Part shown: positions 1 through 4,533 of the stretch, piece after piece
How positions within the stretch are numbered: the stretch's first letter is position 1
Layout: each line of letters opens with the position of its first letter
From: Comamonadaceae bacterium
Lineage (GTDB): Bacteria > Pseudomonadota > Gammaproteobacteria > Burkholderiales > Burkholderiaceae_C
Assembly (NCBI GenBank): GCA_947461325.1
Contig: CANHLD010000090.1
Span: forward strand, 1 to 6,958
Reading direction: 5' to 3'
Length of the DNA stretch: 6,958 nt
Translations under genes and position numbers: made by a program
Notes under the pieces: model-generated
What the model saw: the letters and a program-made list of their open reading frames with translations, nothing else
Told to the model about the DNA's origin: nothing
Database searches by the model: none

Positions 1-64
1 CCGTTTGGCTGCTGCCAAACTGCCTTTGTGCACCACCTTTGTGTCACGCCTCATTGGCCAATAA
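1..64 (+). CDS. rplP: 50S ribosomal protein L16, C-terminal fragment (partial)
   Basis: The window opens inside a gene. Reading from base 2 gives 20 codons ending in TAA at 62-64, and the peptide RLAAAKLPLCTTFVSRLIGQ. This matches the C-terminal tail of L16, where an LAAAKLP-x-x-TTFV segment is conserved (E. coli has LAAAKLPIKTTFV). L16 is a large-subunit protein near the peptidyl transferase centre and tRNA site. The next gene, rpmC, follows after 15 bases, which is the canonical rplP-rpmC-rpsQ order of the S10 operon. The Cys in place of the usual basic residue after LPL is a little odd. The 5' part lies outside the window. Confidence 0.93.
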   Translation, partial: RLAAAKLPLCTTFVSRLIGQ

Positions 65-79
65 TTCAGGAGCCCCTTC

Positions 80-277
80 ATGAAAACATCTGAATTACGC
101 CAAAAAGACGCGGCTGGTCTCGCCACCGAGATCAAGGAATTGCAAAAAGCCCATTTCAATATGCGCATGCAAAAAGCCACACAGCAACTCACCAACACTG
201 CACAAATGAAGGTGACACGCCGCGCTATCGCCCGCGCCAAAACCATACAGGCTCAACAAGCCGCTGCCCAGGAGTGA
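80..277 (+). CDS. rpmC: 50S ribosomal protein L29
   Basis: A 65-residue protein of normal L29 length, a large-subunit protein near the exit of the nascent peptide tunnel. Two helical segments are expected. The first begins MKTSELRQKD and the second carries the family signature around residues 28-39 (MRMQKATQQLTN), followed by the basic RRAIARAKT stretch. The ATG at 80 has a good Shine-Dalgarno site, AGGAG at 68-72, with 7 bases between. The gene lies 15 bases after the rplP stop, and its own stop TGA (275-277) ends 2 bases before the rpsQ ATG, so the two are probably translationally coupled. Glu/Ala-rich tail. The identification is secure from sequence and neighbours. Confidence 0.97.
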   Translation: MKTSELRQKDAAGLATEIKELQKAHFNMRMQKATQQLTNTAQMKVTRRAIARAKTIQAQQAAAQE

Positions 278-279
278 AT

Positions 280-549
280 ATGACTGAAGCCAAAACATCA
301 CTCAAACGCACTCTCATCGGCAAAGTTGTCAGCGCCAAGCGCGCCAAGACTGTCACTGTGCTGGTTGAGCGTCGCGTCAAACACGCGCTCTACGGCAAGA
401 TCGTCGGCAAGTCCAGCAAGTACCACGCGCATGACGAAACCGGCCAGTATCACCTCGGTGATGTGATCGAAATCACCGAAAGCCGCCCTATCTCCAAAAC
501 CAAGAACTGGGTAGCTACCCGTCTGGTGGAAAAGGCTGCTGAGGTTTAA
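280..549 (+). CDS. rpsQ: 30S ribosomal protein S17
   Basis: An 89-residue protein of usual S17 length, a primary 16S rRNA-binding protein of the small subunit with an OB fold. Visible family features are the N-terminal LKRTLIGKVVSAKRAKTVTV strand region (residues 8-27), the HALYGKIV and SSKYHAHD segments, and the S17 signature GDVIEITESRPISKTK at about 60-75. I chose the ATG at 280. A GTG at 274 is in frame but would lie inside the AGGAG Shine-Dalgarno site (270-274) and would add only two residues; with the ATG the spacing is 5 bases. It follows rpmC with a 2-base gap. In most bacteria rplN comes next, but here a terminator and a peroxiredoxin gene follow. Confidence 0.97.
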   Translation: MTEAKTSLKRTLIGKVVSAKRAKTVTVLVERRVKHALYGKIVGKSSKYHAHDETGQYHLGDVIEITESRPISKTKNWVATRLVEKAAEV

Positions 550-556
550 GTTGTAT

Positions 557-587
557 TTGTCAACCTGACAACGGTATTTCGATAAAT
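557..587 (+). promoter_or_regulatory. Candidate promoter and dyad upstream of the peroxiredoxin gene
   Basis: TTGTCA (557-562, 5 of 6 to the sigma70 -35 consensus) and GATAAA (581-586, 4 of 6 to the -10) are 18 bases apart. TTGTCA also forms the left half of a perfect inverted repeat, TTGTCA-ACC-TGACAA (557-571), which could be an operator. Transcription would start at about 592-595, past most of the left arm of the terminator hairpin at 584-615. The promoter is inferred from motifs only. Confidence 0.35.
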
Positions 588-615
588 GGCCCACAATCGT
601 GGGTCATTTCTTTTT
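584..615 (+). terminator. Rho-independent terminator after rpsQ
   Basis: The left arm AAATGGCCCAC (584-594) pairs with GTGGGTCATTT (599-609) in an 11-bp stem with one G-U pair and a 4-base AATC loop. C then TTTTT (611-615) follows. This has the form of an intrinsic terminator on the plus strand and closes the ribosomal transcript 35 bases after the rpsQ stop. Its T-run ends only 2 bases before the Shine-Dalgarno site of the next gene. Confidence 0.85.
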
Positions 616-630
616 ACAAGGAGCAAAAAC

Positions 631-1137
631 ATGATCAAAGTCGGCGACAACATTCCTCACACCACATTAATGGAATATTCAGACGTTGAAGGCGAGGCTT
701 GCAGCATCGGACCCAACCCAGTGGATGTGGCCAAAGCCTCCGCAGGTAAAACGATCGCCTTGTTTGCACTGCCAGGCGCATTCACCCCCACCTGTTCAGC
801 CAAACACGTGCCTGGTTATATGCAGAAGATGTCTGAATTGAAAGCCGCAGGCGTGGATGAAATCTGGTGTGTCAGCGTGAATGATGCGTTTGTCATGGGC
901 GCTTGGGGGCGTGAATTGAACGCGGTCGGCAAAGTGCGCATGTTGGCAGATGGAGATGCAGAATTCACCAAAGCCACAGGCCTGACCTTAGACCTCACAG
1001 GCAAAGGTTTGGGGCTGCGTTCCAACCGTTATTCCATGCTGGTCAAAGACGGCAAAGTGCAGACCTTGAATATTGAAGGCCCGGGCAAATTTGAAGTCAG
1101 CGACGCTGACACCATGCTGTCACAAGTCAAGCATTGA
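631..1137 (+). CDS. Peroxiredoxin, Prx5 (type II) family
   Basis: A 168-residue cytosolic thiol peroxidase that reduces H2O2 and organic hydroperoxides. The N-terminal IKVGDNIP start is followed by the active-site motif PGAFTPTCS (residues 48-56) with peroxidatic Cys55; Pro48 and Thr52 complete the usual P-x3-T-x2-C pattern. Arg133 in LRSNRYSML is the likely catalytic arginine. Cys24 and Cys80 also occur; Cys80 lies in the WCVSVNDAF strand where human PRDX5 has Cys72. No cysteine follows residue 80, so the C-terminal resolving Cys of atypical 2-Cys Prx5 is absent, and a 1-Cys mechanism recycled by glutathione or glutaredoxin is likely (inference). ATG 631 is preferred because AAGGAG (618-623) sits 7 bases upstream. 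An in-frame ATG at 586 would translate through the terminator hairpin. No fused glutaredoxin domain is present. Confidence 0.93.
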   Translation: MIKVGDNIPHTTLMEYSDVEGEACSIGPNPVDVAKASAGKTIALFALPGAFTPTCSAKHVPGYMQKMSELKAAGVDEIWCVSVNDAFVMGAWGRELNAVGKVRMLADGDAEFTKATGLTLDLTGKGLGLRSNRYSMLVKDGKVQTLNIEGPGKFEVSDADTMLSQVKH

Positions 1138-1165
1138 GTGAGTCGTCAAAGACGGGGAAAACCAA

Positions 1166-1197
1166 GCTGTTGTTGACTTGTATGCAAGTGCAGCAGC
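1166..1197. terminator. Hairpin between convergent peroxiredoxin and cytochrome b561 genes
   Basis: GCTGTTGT (1166-1173) can pair with GCAGCAGC (1190-1197) using two G-U pairs. After a 2-base bulge, ACTTG (1176-1180) pairs with CAAGT (1185-1189) around a TATG loop. It fills most of the 67-base gap between two convergent genes. The plus side is followed by only a short ACTTTCCC, while the minus side runs into TTGGTTTTCC. It may act in both directions, but neither T-run is strong. Confidence 0.45.
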
Positions 1198-1204
1198 ACT
1201 TTCC

Positions 1205-1873
1205 CTATATCTGCGTGTCCAGTAACTTCAGACAAACGTAGGTAATTGCCGAGCAGATTGAAAACAACAGCACTGCCAACCACCGGTGTTTGCCAGCGTC
1301 GGCAGAAGAGGGGTTGGCATGCGCCATCACCCGATAGCCGCTGAGCATGGCTTTCACCAGCGGCTTTTTTTTGATCAACGCATGGTGGGCAACGGCAGCC
1401 AGATGCAGGAACACCCAAAAGAGCAACAACCATTTACCCACATCCGTGTGATAACGGGTGGCCAAACTGACCCACGTGCTGCTGATGTGTGGGGTCAATG
1501 GACCCGAAAAACCGGCATCGTCATCGCTGCCAAGACCGGCGATCAATTGTAAAAAAATCAGTAATAGCATGACGATCACTGACCAGCTGCCCAAAGGGTT
1601 GTGGCCTGCGCGGACCCAGTGCGCTGGTTGACGCAGGTAAGCCAGGCTGTCTTTGAAAGAGAGTTTGAAATTGACAAACCGAGACCAGTACCCGCCCACA
1701 AAGCCCCAAACCAGTCTGAATGAGAGCAGGCTAGCGATTAAATAGCCGAATCTGGCGTGCCAGACCATGTGCTCAAACACCAGCACACTGATGACAGAGG
1801 CTGATAGGGCCAAAACCAAAGCCCAGTGAAACAAGCGGGTGGGCAAATCCCAGACTTTGACCAGTGAATTCAT
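1205..1873 (-). CDS. Cytochrome b561 family membrane protein (hydrogenase cytochrome b-like, COG3658 type)
   Basis: A 222-residue integral membrane b-type cytochrome that probably passes electrons between the quinone pool and a c-type cytochrome or other partner. The N-terminal VWDLPTRLFHW motif (residues 7-17, with His16) is characteristic of this family. Other conserved-looking pieces are WHARFGY (His39), FRLVWGFVGG (52-61), GHNPLG (90-95), and HLAAVAHH (157-164), which supplies more histidines for the two expected hemes. Hydrophobic segments at about 12-33, 42-60, 97-115, 147-165 and 197-217 suggest four core helices plus a C-terminal one. The ATG at 1871-1873 is needed to keep the family N terminus, though no good Shine-Dalgarno site is visible before it. 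It is divergent from cytochrome c', a natural electron partner (inference), and convergent with the peroxiredoxin gene. Confidence 0.88.
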   Translation of the reverse strand: MNSLVKVWDLPTRLFHWALVLALSASVISVLVFEHMVWHARFGYLIASLLSFRLVWGFVGGYWSRFVNFKLSFKDSLAYLRQPAHWVRAGHNPLGSWSVIVMLLLIFLQLIAGLGSDDDAGFSGPLTPHISSTWVSLATRYHTDVGKWLLLFWVFLHLAAVAHHALIKKKPLVKAMLSGYRVMAHANPSSADAGKHRWLAVLLFSICSAITYVCLKLLDTQI

Positions 1874-1921
1874 AGTGAGCAGACAAACAAATAAACCATG
1901 AATTGATGGTACTAGACCTGA

Positions 1922-1950
1922 GTGACTAGCACATGATCATGCGCTATATT
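1922..1950 (+). promoter_or_regulatory. Candidate promoter of the cytochrome c' gene with a palindromic operator
   Basis: GTGACT (1922-1927, 4 of 6) and TATATT (1945-1950, 5 of 6) are separated by exactly 17 bases, giving a plausible sigma70 promoter for the cytochrome c' gene. The spacer is almost entirely occupied by a 20-bp palindrome, TAGCACATGATCATGCGCTA (1927-1946), perfect except for one opposed pair (A1931/C1942). The same 100-bp gap (1874-1973) must also hold the promoter of the divergent b561 gene. A second short dyad, ACCAT-N6-ATGGT, is at 1895-1910, and ACTAG is repeated directly at 1911 and 1925. I do not recognise the regulator. The palindrome does not fit the FNR consensus TTGAT-N4-ATCAA. 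Confidence 0.5.
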
Positions 1951-1973
1951 TGGAAAACTCTAGGAGAAACCGC

Positions 1974-2429
1974 ATGAAAAAGCTAATTGTGATGACCGCA
2001 GCATGGTTGCTGTGCTCAATGACTTTGCCAGTGAGTGCGCAGTTTGCCAAAGCAGAGGACGCGGTCAAATACCGCCAAAGTGCTTTGTTTGTCATGGGCC
2101 AGCATTTTGGACGTTTAGCGGCGATGGCCCAAGGAAAAATCCCTTATGACGCCAAGGCTGCAGCCGACAATGCCGCGGTGGTTGAAGCCATGTCAAAGCT
2201 GCCGTGGGCCGCATTCGGTGAGGGTACAGACATGGCTGGAAACACCAAAGCCAAACCCGAGGTCTGGTCAGATAACGCCAAGTTCAAAGAAGCCGCCGAC
2301 AAAATGATGGCCGAGGTGGGCAAGTTAAATGCAGCCACTAAAACAGGCAAGTTAGATGACCTGAAAGCTGCCGTAGGTGCCACCGGGGGCACGTGTAAAA
2401 ACTGTCACGACAACTTCCGCAACAAATAA
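1974..2429 (+). CDS. Cytochrome c' (periplasmic, NO-binding type)
   Basis: A 151-residue exported cytochrome. Residues 1-22 form a Sec signal peptide (MKK, hydrophobic core, VSA cleavage). The predicted mature protein starts QFAKAEDAVKYRQSAL, very close to Alcaligenes xylosoxidans cytochrome c' as I remember it. The heme-attachment motif CKNCH is at 141-145 near the C terminus, with His145 as proximal ligand, as in class II c-type cytochromes. Leu38 (mature 16) corresponds to the distal leucine that keeps the sixth site empty, and Arg149 to the proximal arginine, so five-coordinate, NO/CO-selective heme is expected. Function is probably NO sequestration or detoxification (family knowledge). 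ATG 1974 is chosen because AGGAG (1962-1966) is 7 bases upstream and the signal peptide begins there; an in-frame ATG at 1950 would add eight polar residues. Divergent from cytochrome b561. Confidence 0.95.
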   Translation: MKKLIVMTAAWLLCSMTLPVSAQFAKAEDAVKYRQSALFVMGQHFGRLAAMAQGKIPYDAKAAADNAAVVEAMSKLPWAAFGEGTDMAGNTKAKPEVWSDNAKFKEAADKMMAEVGKLNAATKTGKLDDLKAAVGATGGTCKNCHDNFRNK

Positions 2430-2460
2430 AACCCGAACCGAAGAGTAAGGTTCAAGGGTT
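2430..2460 (-). terminator. Hairpin terminator between convergent cytochrome c' and CoA-transferase genes
   Basis: AACCC (2430-2434) and GAACC (2435-2439) pair with GGTTC (2449-2453) and GGGTT (2456-2460), with a 2-base AA bulge and a 9-base loop. The 10-bp stem occupies the whole 29-base gap and touches both stop codons. Read on the minus strand it is followed by TTTATTTGTT, so it should work best for the CoA-transferase transcript. On the plus side the tail is AAGACGATTT, which is weak. Confidence 0.6.
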
Positions 2461-3706
2461 AAGACGATTTGATTGATGACGGGGGTGAGGCTCCCTCGTT
2501 GTCCTCTATGCCCAGCCACTCGTTCAAAACTTCGCTGTGATGTTGGCCCAACATGGGAGGGGGCATCGACTGCCTGACCGGGGTTGCACTCATTTTGATC
2601 GGGCTGGCCACCAGTGACAAATCAGCTTGCAGGGGATGCTGCCACTGCTGAACCATTTGCCTATGCATTACATGCGGATCAGCAAACACTTCAGCCAAAT
2701 TATTAATAGGGCCGCAAGGCACTTTGGCGGCTTCCAGCATTGTCAGCCAGTGCTGCTTGCCTTGTGTCATCAACTGCCCGGCGATCATAGGAATCAACAC
2801 ATCGCGGTGACGCACCCGATCCTGGTTGCGAACAAAACGCTTGTCTAAAGCCCATTCGGGTTTGGCCAAGCACTCGCATAGCTTGGCAAATTGACCGTCA
2901 TTGCCCACCGCCACAATCAGAAAATCACGCGCACCTTGCGCGTTGGCGGCCACTTCAAACACTTGGTAGGGCACGATATTCACATGCGCATTGCCCATGC
3001 GACCGGGCGGTGCTTGACGCGGGTGATGTACCAGGTAATTCGCCCCTAAATTGGCCAGCATGGCGACTTGAGTGTCTAGCAAAGCCAAGTCAATGTGCTG
3101 ACCTTGGCCGGTGCGCTCAGCGTGGCGCAATGCCGCCAAAATCGACACGGTGGCATACATGCCGGTGAACAAATCTGCCACAGCCACACCGACCTTTTGC
3201 GGGCCGCCGCCTGCGTCATCCCGTTCACCGGTGACGCTCATCAAGCCGCCCATGGCTTGCACCGCAAAGTCGTAGCCTGCGCGATCTGCATAAGGACCGG
3301 TTTGACCAAACCCAGTGATACTGCAATAGACCAACCGGGGATTGATCGACTTCAACACCTCATAGTGCAAACCATAACGCTGCATGTCACCGACTTTGAA
3401 ATTTTCAACCAGCACATCGGCCTTGGCTGACAGATCCCGGATCAATTGCTGGCCCGCAGCGCTGGATAAGTCACAGGTGATGGAGCGCTTGTTGCGGTTT
3501 GCGCCTAAAAAATAGGCCGACTCGGCGCTGTCTGTAAGTTGATCAGTTTGTAAAAAAGGGGGACCCCAGCCGCGCGTATCGTCGCCAACACCAGGGCGCT
3601 CGACTTTAACCACGTCTGCACCTAAATCGGCCAGTGTTTGGGTACACCAAGGCCCGGCCAACACCCGGGACAAGTCTAAAATTTTGATGCCGTCCAGTGA
3701 ATTCAT
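2459..3706 (-). CDS. CaiB/BaiF family (family III) CoA-transferase, glutarate CoA-transferase-like
   Basis: A 415-residue cytosolic enzyme that moves CoA between carboxylic acids. The N-terminal GIKILDLSRVLAGPW (6-20), ADLGADVVKVERP (26-38) and GDDTRGWGPPF (41-51) motifs are typical of family III, as is NRNKRS (70-75). Asp178 in GVAVADLFTG aligns with the catalytic aspartate that forms the aspartyl-CoA anhydride. VGNDGQ (267-272) is the glycine-loop region, and PPPMLGQHHSEVL (382-394) the usual C-terminal motif. From memory, the overall pattern is closest to human SUGCT (succinyl-CoA:glutarate), but the substrate cannot be read from sequence. The ATG at 3704-3706 is chosen because it begins at the family N terminus. 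A TTG nine codons upstream is possible but adds no conserved sequence. AGG lies only 3 bases before the ATG, so initiation may be weak. It is monocistronic, convergent with cytochrome c', divergent from the PTS cluster. Confidence 0.93.
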   Translation of the reverse strand: MNSLDGIKILDLSRVLAGPWCTQTLADLGADVVKVERPGVGDDTRGWGPPFLQTDQLTDSAESAYFLGANRNKRSITCDLSSAAGQQLIRDLSAKADVLVENFKVGDMQRYGLHYEVLKSINPRLVYCSITGFGQTGPYADRAGYDFAVQAMGGLMSVTGERDDAGGGPQKVGVAVADLFTGMYATVSILAALRHAERTGQGQHIDLALLDTQVAMLANLGANYLVHHPRQAPPGRMGNAHVNIVPYQVFEVAANAQGARDFLIVAVGNDGQFAKLCECLAKPEWALDKRFVRNQDRVRHRDVLIPMIAGQLMTQGKQHWLTMLEAAKVPCGPINNLAEVFADPHVMHRQMVQQWQHPLQADLSLVASPIKMSATPVRQSMPPPMLGQHHSEVLNEWLGIEDNEGASPPSSIKSS

Positions 3707-3746
3707 CAACCTATTCTGCCCTAAAAGAACCAAGCAAGATCAAGCC

Positions 3747-3786
3747 ATGCGGCGTGAACAAGGCGGGGGAGTTGTGCAGGCCGCAT
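3747..3786. repeat. Long imperfect inverted repeat in the CoA-transferase/EIIA divergent region
   Basis: The arms ATGCGGCGTGAACAA (3747-3761) and TTGTGCAGGCCGCAT (3772-3786) are complementary at 13 of 15 positions around a 10-base G-rich centre (3762-3771). The outer 7 bp are perfect. No T-run follows on either side, so it does not look like a terminator. It lies 40 bp before the CoA-transferase ATG and 56 bp before the EIIA ATG. An operator or a structured 5' leader are both possible. Confidence 0.6.
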
Positions 3787-3816
3787 CCGAGAAACAACAG
3801 CATCTGCAGCTAGGGT

Positions 3817-3822
3817 GATAAT
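3817..3822 (+). promoter_or_regulatory. Candidate -10 element for the EIIA-ptsH-ptsI operon
   Basis: GATAAT matches the sigma70 -10 consensus at 5 of 6 bases and lies 20 bases before the EIIA ATG. The best -35 at 17-base spacing is ACAACA (3794-3799), only 3 of 6, so an activator might be needed. A start at about 3829 would leave a leader of only some 14 bases with no clear Shine-Dalgarno site. Support is motif-based only. Confidence 0.3.
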
Positions 3823-3842
3823 CAAGTCAGAAAAACATTTTC

Positions 3843-4247
3843 ATGTCCACTCGAATATTGATCATTGCCCATGCGCCTTTGGCCACTGCCTTGCGGGAGT
3901 GTGCTTTGCATGTTTTTCCGGATTGCACGCGCGAAGTCATCGCTATTGATGTGCCGCCAGATGAAGCGCCGGAAGATACATTTGCGTCTGCGCAGCACTT
4001 ATTGGATGTCGAGCCGGGTCAACAAATTCTGGTGTTGACCGATGTCATTGGAGCCACCCCCTCAAATGTGGCTCAACGCTTGGTGCAAGCGAATGAATCG
4101 AGTTTGATCGCAGGCGTCAATTTACCCATGCTGTTGCGCACCGTGTGTTACCGGCATGAAAACTTGGAAGACTTGACCAGTCGCGCCTTAGAAGGCGGTA
4201 CCCAGGGCGTGCTGCAATTGAGCGGCACCAGCAGAACAACAAAATAA
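3843..4247 (+). CDS. PTS EIIA component, mannose/fructose class (ManX-type EIIA domain)
   Basis: A 134-residue cytosolic phosphocarrier that accepts phosphate from HPr. The N-terminal strand ILIIAHAPLA places His10 at exactly the position of the phosphorylated His10 of E. coli ManX, and Asp67 in VLTDVIGATPSNVA (64-77) matches its conserved Asp67. The length matches the free-standing EIIA domain; no EIIB domain is attached. In betaproteobacteria such EIIA proteins occur next to HPr and EI without a permease and are thought to be regulatory. The ATG at 3843 is the only start that preserves the first strand, but the preceding AAAAACATTTTC contains no recognisable Shine-Dalgarno site. It is first in a three-gene cluster: ptsH starts 12 bases after its stop. 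The sugar class of the family name should not be read as a transported substrate. Confidence 0.92.
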   Translation: MSTRILIIAHAPLATALRECALHVFPDCTREVIAIDVPPDEAPEDTFASAQHLLDVEPGQQILVLTDVIGATPSNVAQRLVQANESSLIAGVNLPMLLRTVCYRHENLEDLTSRALEGGTQGVLQLSGTSRTTK

Positions 4248-4259
4248 TCACAGGAATGT

Positions 4260-4526
4260 ATGAAGTCAAATATCACCGTCATCAACAAACTCGGTTTGCA
4301 TGCCAGAGCGTCCGCCAAACTGACCAAGATGGCCGGCAGTTTCCCCTGCCAAGTCTGGTTGCAAAGAGGTGAGCGCAGAGTGAACGCCAAAAGCATCATG
4401 GGTGTGATGATGCTCGCTGCTGGCTTGGGAGCGGAATTGGTGCTTGAGACTGAAGGTGAACAAGAGGCTGAAGCCATGCAAGCACTGCGCGACTTGATCA
4501 ACGACAAATTCGGCGAAGGCGAATGA
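4260..4526 (+). CDS. ptsH: Phosphocarrier protein HPr
   Basis: An 88-residue phosphocarrier of standard HPr length. NKLGLHARASAKL (residues 9-21) contains the active-site His14, which takes phosphate from EI and passes it to EIIA, with Arg16 beside it. NAKSIMGVMMLAA (42-54) carries Ser45, the equivalent of the regulatory Ser46 phosphorylated by HPr kinase in organisms that have HprK. No hprK is in this window. ATG 4260 is preceded by AGGA (4252-4255) at a short 4-base spacing. An overlapping ATG at 4256 is in another frame and gives no HPr sequence. The stop is 7 bases before the ptsI ATG, so translation is probably coupled. Confidence 0.97.
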   Translation: MKSNITVINKLGLHARASAKLTKMAGSFPCQVWLQRGERRVNAKSIMGVMMLAAGLGAELVLETEGEQEAEAMQALRDLINDKFGEGE

Positions 4527-4533
4527 CACTGAC

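Noticed and set aside
586..630. In-frame N-terminal extension of the peroxiredoxin from the ATG at 586
   Set aside because: The extra 15 codons run through the terminator hairpin and its T-run, lack a Shine-Dalgarno site and have no counterpart in the family. ATG 631 has a well-placed AAGGAG.
1286..1552. Plus-strand open frame opposite cytochrome b561
   Set aside because: It is antisense to a well-supported membrane protein gene, shows no recognisable motif and has no ribosome binding site of note.
3095..3430. Plus-strand open frame opposite the CoA-transferase
   Set aside because: The opposite strand carries clear catalytic motifs in this stretch. The frame has no family resemblance and looks like a by-product of codon bias.
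3694..3706. 13-bp identity CCAGTGAATTCAT at the start codons of both the CoA-transferase (3694-3706) and cytochrome b561 (1861-1873)
   Set aside because: It simply encodes MNSL plus one base in each gene. The flanks differ at once, so chance similarity is the simplest explanation.
3731..3733. TTG start for the CoA-transferase nine codons upstream
   Set aside because: The added residues precede the conserved family N terminus (LDGIKILDLSRVLAGP) and ATG is the stronger start codon; the TTG remains only a formal possibility.
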